Source: an uncultured Bacteroides sp. (lineage in GTDB: Bacteria; Bacteroidota; Bacteroidia; Bacteroidales; Bacteroidaceae). From it: a stretch of 64,000 bases of DNA. Position 1 is the stretch's first letter; each line of letters begins with the position of its first letter. Below the pieces are notes generated by a model that saw only the letters and a list, made by a program, of their open reading frames with translations, was not told the DNA's origin and made no database searches. This document shows, piece after piece, positions 42,647-53,200 of the stretch. Location: assembly GCA_944320865.1 (NCBI GenBank), contig CALUJC010000002.1, forward strand, positions 1 through 64,000, given 5' to 3'. A program made the position numbers and the translations under genes.

Positions 42647-43870
42647 CTAAAACAAGATAATGCCACCTTCTACAAGTGCCCCCTTGTCGAAGGTGGCATT
42701 GCGTGTATAATAGCGGCTTCCCCCGTATCCGCCTGAGGCAAATAAGGCAAACCTGTCCGTGAGCTGGCACTCCAGGTTAATGCGCGCCTGCAGGGCATAA
42801 AGGCGTGGAGGTAATCCGAAATTCTTGTTCTTGAATGTCTCGATATGCTGATAACCCAAATCTCCGCTCAGCGTCCATCTTCCCCATGCCGGCAAGGCAA
42901 GCCCCGCGCGGTAGAACAGGGCTGCCGAAAACTTGTCGCTGAAATCCAGATAATGTGTGCCACCGCCTACGATGGTGTAGAACAGGCGGTTTTTAAATCG
43001 TGCGCCGATGTTCAGCTTGGTGGCATTTCCACCAAAAAGCATGAGTTGCACGCGTGTGTTGGGATTGGCATTTATCAGTCCCAGTTGGAAACCGTCCAAA
43101 CTTTCTTTGTAGTAGTTGAACAACCCAATCTGCAGGCCACGGGCGCGGACAGCCATGTTGGCGGCGCCCAGTTGCACTCCATGCAAGGTGCCTCCGGTCA
43201 CATTGCCCAAGCCTCCCAATTGTATGCCCGTGGCATTTCCTGCGGCAATATTGGCTAATCCGGAGAGTTGTACGCCGGTCAGGTTTTCCCCTGCCAGCCC
43301 CAGCAGTCCGGTTATGGAGATTCCTTTAAAGTCTTCCCCTGTAATGTCGGCCAGTCCGGCCAAGTGAAAACCTGTAGCCTGTTCGCCGCTTACATTCAGC
43401 AATCCACCGGCCAATAGCCCTCGTGTGTTGTTGCCGGTAATGGTTGCCAATCCCGATGCCATGACACCGTATGCATTGTTACCGGCTATTCCCGTCAGCC
43501 CGGACAGCGATACGCCGGCCAGGTCATTGCCATTGATGTTGGCAATGCCTGCCACTTGCACGCCCCGCAGGCTTCCGCCGGTTATGTTGGAAAGACCGGA
43601 CAGTTGTATGCCGTTCACGTCCGTTCGTGTCACGGCACCGATAATATTTATTCCTACGCCAGCCAACCGGTTCATGGAGGAGAATATGCCGATATTAAGG
43701 AACGTGCTGCCCGTAGTATCCGGCCGTTGGGTAGAAATGCCTTTCCACAGGGAGAGGTTGATGCCCGGACGCTTTTGGGCGGAGGCCGTTTCTTTATTCT
43801 GGGCAAAAAGAGTCCCCGCCATAAGCAGGGACAATAAGGTCAATAACTGTAGTCTTGAATAAAATCTCAT
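42647..43870 (-). CDS. LA_2272-type surface repeat protein
   Basis: A 407-residue protein starting at MRFYSRLQLLTLL (43870), with a signal peptide ending near LFAQ. A longer frame from 43954 would overlap the acyl-CoA ligase gene. Residues of about 70-295 consist of some ten degenerate repeats of about 21 residues, of the form G-[VI]-x-[LV]-[SA]-G-L-x-N-I-x-G-x. The end (about 300-407) resembles an outer-membrane beta-barrel. It matches the LA_2272 surface repeat-containing group, whose function is unknown. It is 25 bp downstream of the acyl-CoA ligase gene on the same strand. Confidence 0.7.
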   Translation of the reverse strand: MRFYSRLQLLTLLSLLMAGTLFAQNKETASAQKRPGINLSLWKGISTQRPDTTGSTFLNIGIFSSMNRLAGVGINIIGAVTRTDVNGIQLSGLSNITGGSLRGVQVAGIANINGNDLAGVSLSGLTGIAGNNAYGVMASGLATITGNNTRGLLAGGLLNVSGEQATGFHLAGLADITGEDFKGISITGLLGLAGENLTGVQLSGLANIAAGNATGIQLGGLGNVTGGTLHGVQLGAANMAVRARGLQIGLFNYYKESLDGFQLGLINANPNTRVQLMLFGGNATKLNIGARFKNRLFYTIVGGGTHYLDFSDKFSAALFYRAGLALPAWGRWTLSGDLGYQHIETFKNKNFGLPPRLYALQARINLECQLTDRFALFASGGYGGSRYYTRNATFDKGALVEGGIILF

Positions 43871-43895
43871 GGGATTGTGCTGTGAAATAACATTC

Positions 43896-45554
43896 TTATC
43901 CTTTGGCTTCCTGGTAGAGGAAACGCTTGATGCTTTTCTTGGGTGTTTTCTCAAACTCTTCCGGATATATTTTCATCTTGGACACTTGGCAATAGGCGGG
44001 CAGTTCCAGGTTCAGTGCTTGGCGGTTCTCCTCCATGATGCGTTCCATATCTTCCGGGTGCAGTCCGTGGGCAAAGGCGTCGTCGAAGTCCGGATAAACC
44101 AATCCCACCAGCTTGTCGTTCTGCTGTACCACGATGCTTTCTGCCACGTAGGGCAGGTTGTTCAGCTTGTCTTCTATTTCTTCGGGATAGATATTTTGCC
44201 CGTTAGGTCCCAGCAGCAGGTTTTTGCTCCTGCCTTTAATGGTGACATTGCCCTCCCTGTCCATTAAGGCCAGGTCGCCCGTGTGAAGCCAGCCGTCCGG
44301 TTCCAGTACTTCGGCCGTGGCTTCCGGGTTCTTGTAATAGCCCAGCATGACATTGGGACCACGGCAAATGATTTCACCGGGGATGTGCTCCGGGTCCGGA
44401 GAATCTATCTTTACCTCCATGCGTGGCGCTGCTTTTCCGCACGAACCGGGTTTGAAGCGTTTCCAGTCTTCGTAGCAGATGATGGGGCCGCACTCTGTCA
44501 TGCCGTAGCCCACGGTGTAGGGGAAATCTATCATCTTCAGCAACTGTTCCACCTCCTGGTTGAAAGCTGCTCCGCCAATGACAACCTCCGAAAAGTTTCC
44601 GCCAAAGGCCTGTATGATTTGTTCGCGCACTGTCGATTTAATCTTGTCGTTGACAAAGGGCACCTTGAGCAGCAGCTTCATGGTAGGCGTCTCCAGCTTG
44701 GGCAGCACGTTTTTCTTGATAATCTTCTCTATGATGAGGGGCACGGAGATGACAATGTTGGGCCTTACCTCGGCAAAGGCCTGGAAGATTATCTTGGGGC
44801 TGGGCATCCGCGTCAGGTAGTAGATGTGGCACCCCACGGAGAACTCATACAGGAACTCGAATGCCAGTCCGTACATGTGTGCCATGGGCAGAATGGAGAC
44901 CACCTTGTCGCCCCGTTTCAAGGGCAGCACTTCGAAGGCAAAGGCCGTGTTCGACCAAAGGCTGCGGTAAGGCAGCATTACGCCCTTGGAATAGCTTGTG
45001 GTGCCCGACGTGTAGTTGATGACTGCCAACTCTTCCGGCTGGTCCTGGTGGTAAGCAATGTGCTCCTTGCGGAAGTTCTTGGGGTATTTCTTGCCGAACA
45101 TCTCGTTCAAGTGTTCCCTGGCATAGTCCAGCTTCTCGCTGCGCGACACCAGGATGGAGAAGTCCGTCATCAGCATGATGCCCTCCAGCAGGGGCATGTT
45201 GGCCTCGTTCAGGTTCTCCCAAGCCTGGTCGCCCACAAAGAGCAACTTAGCTTCCGAATGGTTCACGATGTGGTGTATGTTGTCGGCTTTGAATTCATGC
45301 AAGATGGGCACAATGACCGCCCCATAGGTCAGTGTGGCCAGGAAGGTCACCCCCCAATGTGAACTGTTGCGCCCGCACACGGCAATCTTGTCGCCCTTGC
45401 GGATGCCGCTGGCTTCAAAGATGATGTGTAGTTTTTCTATTTTGCGGGCCACATCTTTATATTGCAAGGTGGCGCCTTTGTAGTCGGTCAGCGCATCAAG
45501 GTCCCAATTGTTTTTGATGCTTTCCTCTATATAAGCTATAAAACTTTGTTCCAT
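43896..45554 (-). CDS. AMP-binding acyl-CoA ligase (long-chain fatty acid type)
   Basis: A 552-residue ANL-superfamily enzyme. The P-loop is INYTSGTTSYSKGVM (about 174-188), the A5 motif is GYGMTECGP (about 343-351), followed by DGWLHTGDLALMD (about 426-438) and the hinge region NLLLGPNGQNIYPEEIE (about 452-468). It activates a carboxylic acid as acyl-AMP and then acyl-CoA; the length and motifs fit long-chain substrates. A promoter is present at 45584-45614. Confidence 0.9.
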   Translation of the reverse strand: MEQSFIAYIEESIKNNWDLDALTDYKGATLQYKDVARKIEKLHIIFEASGIRKGDKIAVCGRNSSHWGVTFLATLTYGAVIVPILHEFKADNIHHIVNHSEAKLLFVGDQAWENLNEANMPLLEGIMLMTDFSILVSRSEKLDYAREHLNEMFGKKYPKNFRKEHIAYHQDQPEELAVINYTSGTTSYSKGVMLPYRSLWSNTAFAFEVLPLKRGDKVVSILPMAHMYGLAFEFLYEFSVGCHIYYLTRMPSPKIIFQAFAEVRPNIVISVPLIIEKIIKKNVLPKLETPTMKLLLKVPFVNDKIKSTVREQIIQAFGGNFSEVVIGGAAFNQEVEQLLKMIDFPYTVGYGMTECGPIICYEDWKRFKPGSCGKAAPRMEVKIDSPDPEHIPGEIICRGPNVMLGYYKNPEATAEVLEPDGWLHTGDLALMDREGNVTIKGRSKNLLLGPNGQNIYPEEIEDKLNNLPYVAESIVVQQNDKLVGLVYPDFDDAFAHGLHPEDMERIMEENRQALNLELPAYCQVSKMKIYPEEFEKTPKKSIKRFLYQEAKG

Positions 45555-45583
45555 GTTTATTGCACATCAAGTTGAAAATTGTG

Positions 45584-45614
45584 CAAATATAAGGTTTTCC
45601 TTGAAGAAAGCAAA
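45584..45614 (-). promoter_or_regulatory. Promoter of the acyl-CoA ligase gene
   Basis: On the minus strand, TTTG (45614-45611) and TATATTTG (45591-45584) are 19 bp apart. The -7 box is 30 bp before the ATG at 45554. Confidence 0.65.
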
Positions 45615-45645
45615 CATTTGCCTGCAAAAACCCGCTTTTAAGGGG

Positions 45646-46701
45646 CTATTTTTTACCGACTTGCTCTATGTCGTGCTTCACCATGATGCGCACCAGCTCG
45701 TCGAACGGCGTCTGCCTGGGGTTCCATCCCAGCAGGGTCTTGGCCTTGGTGGGGTCGCCAAGCAGCTGTTCCACTTCGGCGGGGCGGAAGTATTTGGGGT
45801 CTACCTCCACCAGCACCTTGCCGTTGCGGGTGTCGATGCCTTTCTCATCCACTCCGTTGCCCTCCCAGCGCAGGTCGATGCCGGCTTCGCGGAAGGCCAA
45901 GGTGCAAAATTTGCGCACGGTGTGCATCTCGCCCGTGGCAATGACGAAATCTTCGGGCACGGGGTGCTGCAGCATCAGCCACATGCACTCCACGTAGTCC
46001 TTGGCATAGCCCCAGTCGCGTCCGGCGTCGAGGTTGCCCAGGTAGAGCTTGTCTTGCAGGCCTTGGGCGATGCGCGCGGCGGCCAGGGTTATCTTGCGGG
46101 TGACGAAGGTCTCGCCCCGGCGTTCGCTCTCGTGGTTGAACAGGATGCCGTTCACGGCAAACATGCCGTAACTCTCGCGGTAGTTCTTGGTTATCCAGAA
46201 TCCGTATTGCTTGGCCACGCCGTAGGGGCTGCGCGGGTAGAAGGGGGTCGTTTCCCGTTGCGGCACCTCTTGCACTTTGCCGAACAGTTCGGACGTGGAG
46301 GCCTGGTAGATTTTCGTCTTTTTCTCCAGTCCCAGTATGCGCACGGCCTCCAGCATGCGCAGGGTGCCCACGGCATCGGTCTCGGCGGTGTATTCGGGCA
46401 CGTCGAAGCTCACCTTCACGTGGCTTTGGGCGGCCAGGTTGTATATCTCGTCGGGCTGCACCTGCTGGATGATGCGGATAAGCGAACTACTGTCCGTCAT
46501 GTCGCCGTAGTGCAGGTCTATGAGGCGCTTCTGCTTCATGTCGCGCACCCATTCGTCGAAATACAGGTGCTCAATGCGCCCTGTGTTGAACGATGATGAG
46601 CGGCGCAAAATGCCGTGTACTTCATACCCCTTTTGCAACAGGAACTCGGCAAGGAAAGAACCGTCTTGCCCGGTGATGCCCGAAATAAGTGCTTTTTTCA
46701 T
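45646..46701 (-). CDS. gmd: GDP-mannose 4,6-dehydratase
   Basis: A 351-residue SDR enzyme starting at [14 protein letters not shown] (46701); an earlier in-frame ATG at 46758 overlaps the rlmH end and is less likely. It has the NAD(P) motif [15 protein letters not shown], catalytic STSELFGK and [10 protein letters not shown] (Tyr-x3-Lys), and the [12 protein letters not shown] segment. It makes GDP-4-keto-6-deoxymannose for GDP-fucose or GDP-rhamnose synthesis. The usual partner fcl/wcaG is not in the window. Confidence 0.93.
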   Translation of the reverse strand: MKKALISGITGQDGSFLAEFLLQKGYEVHGILRRSSSFNTGRIEHLYFDEWVRDMKQKRLIDLHYGDMTDSSSLIRIIQQVQPDEIYNLAAQSHVKVSFDVPEYTAETDAVGTLRMLEAVRILGLEKKTKIYQASTSELFGKVQEVPQRETTPFYPRSPYGVAKQYGFWITKNYRESYGMFAVNGILFNHESERRGETFVTRKITLAAARIAQGLQDKLYLGNLDAGRDWGYAKDYVECMWLMLQHPVPEDFVIATGEMHTVRKFCTLAFREAGIDLRWEGNGVDEKGIDTRNGKVLVEVDPKYFRPAEVEQLLGDPTKAKTLLGWNPRQTPFDELVRIMVKHDIEQVGKK

Positions 46702-46754
46702 TGAATCTGTTTTTGCTAGGATTGGTTGGATACTGTGCTTTACATCTCTTATTC

Positions 46755-47228
46755 TCATTCATGGTGATAGGGGCTGCCGTGCAGTATGCTCATGGCGCGA
46801 TACAACTGCTCTACGAAGACCAGGCGCACCATCTGGTGCGAGAAGGTCATGCGCGACAGTGATAGCTTTTCGTGTGCCGCCCCATACACCTTCTGCGAGA
46901 AGCCGTATGGCCCGCCGATGACGAATACCAACCGCCGGGCCACGGTGTTCATCTTCTGGCGCATGTAGTCGGCAAATTCCACCGAGCGCATCTCCCGTCC
47001 GCCCTCGTCCAGCAGCACCACCACGTCGCCCGGCTGCAGGGCTTTCAGAATGAGTTCGCCCTCCCTTTCCTTCTGCACCTCGGCAGGCAGGTTGCGTGTA
47101 TTCTTCAGTTCGGGTATCACCTCTGTGTCAAACGTCAGGTAGCGCTTTACGCGCGCCACATAGTCGTTGATGCCCGCCACGAAGTGCGGCTCCACCGTCC
47201 GCCCCACCATGAGTAAGATTGTTTTCAT
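46755..47228 (-). CDS. rlmH: 23S rRNA (pseudouridine-1915-N3)-methyltransferase
   Basis: A 157-residue SPOUT methyltransferase starting at [14 protein letters not shown] (47228), the standard RlmH length. Knot features are [17 protein letters not shown] (about 70-86), FVIGGPYGF (about 101-109), and the C-terminal [23 protein letters not shown] region with a YHH-type end. It methylates pseudouridine 1915 in helix 69. A -7-like box (TAAATTTG, 47269-47262) is upstream. It precedes gmd with 53 bp between them. Confidence 0.95.
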   Translation of the reverse strand: MKTILLMVGRTVEPHFVAGINDYVARVKRYLTFDTEVIPELKNTRNLPAEVQKEREGELILKALQPGDVVVLLDEGGREMRSVEFADYMRQKMNTVARRLVFVIGGPYGFSQKVYGAAHEKLSLSRMTFSHQMVRLVFVEQLYRAMSILHGSPYHHE

Positions 47229-47349
47229 GCCCGTTTCTTGAATGAGAGAATTTAATTGCTGCAAATTTACTCTTTTTTTCCTAATGCGCGGCTTCCGGCA
47301 GGCATTTCGTGTGTGCCGATGTGTCACTTTGGTCGGTTTTATTACCTGT

Positions 47350-47450
47350 CTTGTTCATATTTCCTACGCTCCACCTTCGGTCTGTAGAAGCGATATGGGA
47401 GCGAAGCAATACCGAATCGGGTACGAATGGGGTACGAAGAAAGGGCGAGG
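47350..47450. repeat. Degenerate relative of repeat M
   Basis: ATATTTCCTACGCTCCACCT resembles the GTATTTCCTACGGTCCACCT end of repeat M, and repeated GGTACGAA words follow. The remaining part of 47229-47808 holds the rlmH and rpsA promoters and no supported gene. Confidence 0.35.
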
Positions 47451-47712
47451 TTGGTAAAAATGAAGGATAAGTCTGCTACCTATCATATTGGTTGTCAGTG
47501 GGGATTTGATGCGCGTATTTTGCATTTCGATAAGGATGACCTGATTCTGCGAGTTAATAATTTTTCCTTGTCGTGTAAAGAAGAATAGGATAAGCTGGAT
47601 ACTCTTCACTCGTAGGTGATGCCGGTAGTGCCGTCAAAAGATTGAAATCTGCACAGTCTGTGTCGTTGCGCGAATCCGGCTGCAGGCAGATGCATCTTTT
47701 CTTTCCTTTTGT

Positions 47713-47743
47713 TTTGTAATACAAGAAAATACTGCTACCTTTG
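47713..47743 (+). promoter_or_regulatory. Promoter of rpsA
   Basis: TTTG (47713-47716) and TACCTTTG (47736-47743) are 19 bp apart. The leader to the ATG at 47809 is about 60 nt, a plausible site for autoregulation by S1. Confidence 0.7.
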
Positions 47744-47808
47744 CGCCCGTTTTATTGAGTCAACATAATGTCTCACTTAATTAACGTTTTAAACAAATTA
47801 TTTTATTA

Positions 47809-49599
47809 ATGGAAAACTTAAAGAATGTAGCTCCCATTGAAGACTTCAACTGGGATGCGTATGAAAACGGCGAGGCTACGTCAAACGTAAGCCACGAAGA
47901 CCAGGAAAAAGCGTACGACAGCACGCTGAACAAGGTAGGCGACCACGAGGTGGTAGATGGTACCGTCATCGCGATGAACAAGCGCGAAGTGGTCGTAAAC
48001 ATCGGTTTCAAGTCGGATGGTATTATCCCGATGAGCGAATTCCGCTATAATCCCGACTTGAAGGTAGGTGACACGGTAGAGGTGTACATCGAAAATCAGG
48101 AAGATAAGAAAGGACAACTTGTGTTGTCGCACCGCAAGGCTCGTGCTTCCCGTTCTTGGGAGCGTGTAAACGCAGCTTTGGAGAACGAAGAAATTATCAA
48201 GGGTTACATCAAGTGCCGCACGAAGGGTGGTATGATTGTAGACGTATTCGGCATCGAGGCATTCTTGCCGGGTTCGCAAATCGACGTGAAGCCCATCCGC
48301 GACTACGATGTATTCGTTGGCAAGACCATGGAATTCAAGGTGGTTAAAATCAACCAGGAATTCAAGAACGTGGTTGTATCCCACAAGGCTCTTATCGAGG
48401 CCGAACTGGAGCAGCAGAAGAAGGAAATCATCAGCAAACTGGAGAAAGGCCAAGTTCTCGAGGGTACTGTCAAGAATATCACTTCCTATGGCGTATTCAT
48501 CGACTTGGGCGGCGTAGACGGCTTGATTCACATCACCGACCTGTCTTGGGGCCGTGTAAGCGATCCGCACGAGGTAGTAGAGCTCGACCAGAAGTTGAAC
48601 GTTGTAATCCTCGACTTCGACGACGAGAAGAAGCGTATTGCCCTTGGCTTGAAGCAACTCACACCGCATCCTTGGGATGCTCTTGACCCCAACCTGAAGG
48701 TGGGCGACCATGTGAAGGGTAAAGTGGTTGTGATGGCCGACTATGGTGCATTTATCGAAATCGCTCCGGGTGTAGAAGGCTTGATTCACGTATCTGAAAT
48801 GTCTTGGAGCCAACACTTGCGTTCTGCACAAGACTTCATGAAGGTGGGCGACGAAGTAGAGGCTGTTATCTTGACACTGGACCGCGAGGAGCGCAAGATG
48901 TCTCTTGGCATCAAGCAGCTGAAACCGGATCCCTGGGAAACCATTGAGGAGAAATACCCCGTAGGCAGCAAGCACACTGCCAAGGTGCGCAACTTCACTA
49001 ACTTCGGCGTATTCGTTGAAATCGAAGAAGGCGTAGATGGCTTGATTCACATCTCCGACTTGTCTTGGACGAAGAAGGTTAAGCATCCTTCTGAATTCAC
49101 TCAGATTGGCGCCGACATCGACGTGGTTGTTCTGGAAATAGACAAGGAAAACCGTCGCTTGAGCCTCGGCCACAAGCAGCTGGAAGAGAATCCTTGGGAT
49201 GTATTCGAAACTGTATTTACAGTAGGTTCGGTACACGAAGGTACTATTATCGAAATGTTGGACAAGGGCGCTGTTGTGGCTCTGCCTTACGGTGTGGAAG
49301 GCTTTGCTACTCCGAAGCACTTGGTGAAGGAAGATGGCACGCAGGCTCAGCTGGATGAGAAACTGCCCTTCAAGGTTCTGGAGTTCAACAAAGACGCTAA
49401 GCGCATCATCCTGTCGCACAGCCGTGTGTTTGAAGATGCTGCCAAGGCAGAAGAAAGAGCCGAAAAGAAGGCAGCCCGCAAGGCCAACAGCAAGCGTGAG
49501 GAAACTCCGGTTATCCAAAACCAGGCCGCTTCTACCACGCTGGGCGACATCGACGCACTGGCAGCTTTGAAAGAGCAGCTGGAGGCTGAGAAGAAGTAA
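47809..49599 (+). CDS. rpsA: 30S ribosomal protein S1
   Basis: A 596-residue protein with six S1 (OB-fold) domains, starting at about residues 42, 127, 214, 300, 387 and 474. The repeated core is clear in ITSYGVFIDLGGVDGLIHITDLS, the corresponding MADYGAFIEIAPG segment and FTNFGVFVEIEEG. The tail is basic and Ala-rich. It helps mRNA bind the ribosome, important in Bacteroidetes where Shine-Dalgarno pairing is little used. It is monocistronic, with a strong promoter and terminator. Confidence 0.96.
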   Translation: MENLKNVAPIEDFNWDAYENGEATSNVSHEDQEKAYDSTLNKVGDHEVVDGTVIAMNKREVVVNIGFKSDGIIPMSEFRYNPDLKVGDTVEVYIENQEDKKGQLVLSHRKARASRSWERVNAALENEEIIKGYIKCRTKGGMIVDVFGIEAFLPGSQIDVKPIRDYDVFVGKTMEFKVVKINQEFKNVVVSHKALIEAELEQQKKEIISKLEKGQVLEGTVKNITSYGVFIDLGGVDGLIHITDLSWGRVSDPHEVVELDQKLNVVILDFDDEKKRIALGLKQLTPHPWDALDPNLKVGDHVKGKVVVMADYGAFIEIAPGVEGLIHVSEMSWSQHLRSAQDFMKVGDEVEAVILTLDREERKMSLGIKQLKPDPWETIEEKYPVGSKHTAKVRNFTNFGVFVEIEEGVDGLIHISDLSWTKKVKHPSEFTQIGADIDVVVLEIDKENRRLSLGHKQLEENPWDVFETVFTVGSVHEGTIIEMLDKGAVVALPYGVEGFATPKHLVKEDGTQAQLDEKLPFKVLEFNKDAKRIILSHSRVFEDAAKAEERAEKKAARKANSKREETPVIQNQAASTTLGDIDALAALKEQLEAEKK

Positions 49600-49627
49600 G
49601 GAAAAATCCTTTTTCAGGAAATATGTT

Positions 49628-49668
49628 GAAATAGGAAACGCCAATTTGGTGTTTCCTATTTCTTTTTT
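49628..49668 (+). terminator. Terminator of rpsA
   Basis: GAAATAGGAAACGCC (49628-49642) pairs with GGTGTTTCCTATTTC (49648-49662) with one G-U pair, followed by a T-run. Confidence 0.85.
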
Positions 49669-49888
49669 ATAAAGGATGCCTTGTAGGGAAATAATGGCAG
49701 TCAATGAAATATTAATGATAGGGGGAAAGCGTTCCTCCCTTAGGTTTATTAAACTAATTGTTTAGAAGGATAAGTTTGTAGTCTTATGTTATAATAAACA
49801 GTATATTCTCTGCTGTATTCCGCCTGTTGGATACATTTGTTAACCATTATGGATACAAAATAGTATATTTTAGCTAAATATTATTTTA

Positions 49889-49896
49889 TATATTTG
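49889..49896 (+). promoter_or_regulatory. -7-like box upstream of the susC gene
   Basis: TATATTTG lies about 310 bp before the susC start, with only a near-consensus TTTA at the -33 distance. If used, it gives a long leader containing a small ORF. Confidence 0.35.
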
Positions 49897-49923
49897 CTAG
49901 AAAGTTAATATAAGTCTATTGTC

Positions 49924-50100
49924 ATGAAAACATTCTATAAAATAGTTCGGTTAAAATGTGGTAAAACGGCGAAAGCAGTTTTTTTCAATAGGTCTCGAAT
50001 AGCGTGCCGTAATTCCACGAAGTGTCATTGTTGTTTTTCATCCTATTTCATTAGGTGGGTAATGCAGAATTTAATAGTGCCTGCAAGGGCAACTGGGTAG
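49924..50100 (+). CDS. Small leader ORF (58 aa), unproven
   Basis: ATG at 49924 to TAG at 50098-50100. The product (MKTFYKIVRLKCGKTAKAVF...) is basic with several cysteines in the second half (RNSTKCHCCFSS). No family was recognised. It lies in the 600-bp gap before the susC gene, downstream of a -7-like box, and could be chance, a decayed gene or a leader peptide. The rest of the gap shows no gene. Confidence 0.25.
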   Translation: MKTFYKIVRLKCGKTAKAVFFNRSRIACRNSTKCHCCFSSYFIRWVMQNLIVPARATG

Positions 50101-50205
50101 GGTGGGTTAGCTGACAAACAGCTATTGGGCCGAGATGTAATGTTGGAATCATCTTAAGATATGATGTCCTCTATTATATGTTTCAAAAATTAAAAACTAA
50201 CTACC

Positions 50206-53200
50206 ATGATTAAAGATTATTTTCGAAAAGCATTATTGATTACAGCTATTTGCTGTGTGCCTTTAGGCGGCGGCTTTATGCCAAGTATTCAAGCTGCAGA
50301 GTATAATATTGCTCAGCAGCAAAAGGTCAGAATTACCGGGGTGGTTATGGATGCTGCTAATGAACCTGTCATTGGCGCAAATATTCTTGAGAAAGGGACT
50401 ACTAATGGTACAATAACCGACCTTGACGGTAGGTTTGCTCTTGAGGTACAAAAGGGTGCAACTTTGGTCGTGACTTTTATTGGTTATAAAGATCAGGAGA
50501 TAACAATAGGAAATCAGACTGAATTTGCGATTACTATGGTGGATGATAATCAAATATTGGATGATGTAGTCGTAGTAGGTTATGCTGTGGGAAATAAACG
50601 TTCGGTATCAGGTGCTGTAGAACGTGTAACGAAGGAACAGATGAATGTAGGCTTTGTTGCTACGCCAATTGATGCTATTCGAAGTAGGGTTTCGGGATTG
50701 TCGATTTCCCAAAATGGCGGTGACCCTACAGGAACCCCTACAATACGCTTGAGAGGAACTTCGTCACTTACAGGCGAAACTGGTCCGTTGATTGTAATTG
50801 ATGGTATGTTTGCCGATATTGATATGATGAATTCTTTGGCAAATACAGATATAGAGGAAATTACTGTTTTGAAAGATGCTTCTGAGACAGCACAATATGG
50901 TTCGCGTGGTGCATCGGGGGTAATTGTAGTTACTACCTCGCGCGGTAAGGAAGGGGCTGCAGAAGTCAATTATAGTGGCCAAATGGGCGCATCAGTCGTA
51001 TATAAGAATCTGGATATTATGACGGCAGATGAGTGGAGAGCCGCTAATACGGCTTTGGATGCCCATGGCGTAGATCATGGCTATTCAAACAATTTTCTTA
51101 AGTTGATTCAAAATGATGTGGTGCTTCAGCAGAATCATAATGTGTCTTTAACTATGGGAACAAAAAAGGCAAATATGCGTGCTTCTGTAGGTGTGAATAG
51201 TCGCGATGGCCAGGTTAAAGGGACAAGCAATACTAATTATAACATGAAACTGAATGCAAGCCTTACTACTTTAAAAGATAGGGTAACTATTGAAATGGGG
51301 CTTATTGGTTCACATCGGGACAGTAAAAGTAGTTCCAACCAGAATCTATATTATTCAGCTTCACAATTTAATCCTACCTATCCGGATTTCCGTAATCCGG
51401 AGACGGGATTATGGGATTATGACCCTGCTGCTCAACAGGTCACTAATCCTTTAGGGCAATTGGAACAGGTTCGTAATACTGAGAATGAACGTATGTCTGC
51501 TAACGCGCGTGTGACTGTGAAAATCTTGGAGGGATTGAATTTCAGCGCATATGGAGCCTATAATCATTATAATATGATACGAAAAGAATTCACCCCCAAC
51601 GATATTGAAATTCCTAATCAGGCAAAAGAAAATGGTTCGGCAGAAATTACGAATAGCCGTTATACTACACTTATGGGGAATTTACAGCTATCGTATGTAC
51701 GTGAGTTTGGAAAACATTCTATCAATGTGTTGGCTTTGACTGAAGCCATCAGAGACAGGGAGTTTAGTTTTAATGCCGGCGCTACGGGATTTGAAACGAA
51801 TTATTTCTTGTATAACAATTTGGCAGCCGGAGCTAATGTGACTTATGGTAGTGTAGGGTCGAGTGCTTCGGAAAATACGATAATGTCTTATATGGGGCGT
51901 ATCAATTATATGTTTGACAGTCGTTATGCCTTTACGGTAAATGCCCGTGCGGACGGTTCCTCTAAGTTAGGCAAGAATCATAAATGGGGATTTTTTCCGT
52001 CAGTTTCTGCTGCATGGTTGATTAGTAATGAGGCATTCATGGAAGATTTGGACTTTGTTGACAATTTAAAATTTAGAATTGGATACGGAGTTTCTGGCAA
52101 TCAAAATGGAATATCGTCTTATAACTCGCTGGCTGTGATGTCCCCAAGCAAATTGACCAATGTCAATGGGGCAAGTGCTGTGTCCTTTTCTTACTCACGT
52201 AATAATAATCCGGATTTGAAGTGGGAAACGAAATATACATTCAATGTAGGTTTGGATTTTGGTTTCTTTGATAATCGGTTGCGTGGTACGGTAGATTATT
52301 ATCGTTCTACAACTAAGGATTTGTTGTATAATTATTCCGTTCCTGTACCGCCATTTTTGTATGGGACTTTACTGGCGAATATAGGTGAGATGACTAATGA
52401 CGGCTTTGAGTTCGCTGTTTCAGGAGATATTCTTCGCAGTAAGGATTGGGGATTAACGATTGGCGGTAATATTGCATTCCAAAAAAATAAGTTGGTGTCT
52501 TTGACTGGAGAGTATAATGGGGAAATTCTAACACCTGCAAAGTATATTGCTCGTGAAAGTGTGACTAACTGCGGTGGTTTAACTCAGAATACAGGTGTTA
52601 TTTATATGTCTGAGGGAGAACCTGTCGGCTACTTTAGACTTCCCAAATTCAAAGAATTTAGTGTAGATGAGAACGGACATAAAAGATATGTTTTGGTCGA
52701 CCAGAATGGTGATGGAAGTATAGGAACTGCGGACGATAGCCCTGACCGTGTAAATTGTGGACAGGCTATGCCCAAATGGATTATGGGAGCCAATATACAG
52801 GTTCGATATAAGGATTTTGATTTGTCTACTCAGTTGAGTGGAGCTTTTGGACACAAGATATATAATTCTACCTCGATGCTTTATTACAATATGGCCAACT
52901 TCCCTTCATATAATGTCATGGCAGATGCTGTAGATAAACAGATTTATGATATTCAGCTTTCTGATTATTGGTTGGAAAAAGGTAACTATGTGAACATTGA
53001 TTATATTTCTTTAGGTTATAATGTTCCTATACAGAAGACTTGTGTTGCCGGTTATCTGTCCAAACTCCGTTTGGCTCTTTCTTGTAACAATTTGCATACC
53101 TTTACCGGTTATAGCGGTATGACTCCTTTGTTGGATATTGGTTCTACTTCCGGTGGTTTGGATGACCGTGGTATTTATCCGATTAGCCGAACCTTTACTT

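Noticed and set aside
44283..45362. 359-residue ORF antisense to the acyl-CoA ligase gene
   Set aside because: It is a shadow frame lacking domain features; the opposite strand has all ANL motifs.
47364..47609. 81-residue minus-strand ORF between rlmH and rpsA
   Set aside because: It spans degenerate repeat DNA, with no domain and no promoter or conserved-looking start.
47881..49704. 607-residue ORF antisense to rpsA
   Set aside because: It is the frame complement of a certain gene with strong codon bias; it has no start context, no domain, and overlaps all of rpsA.
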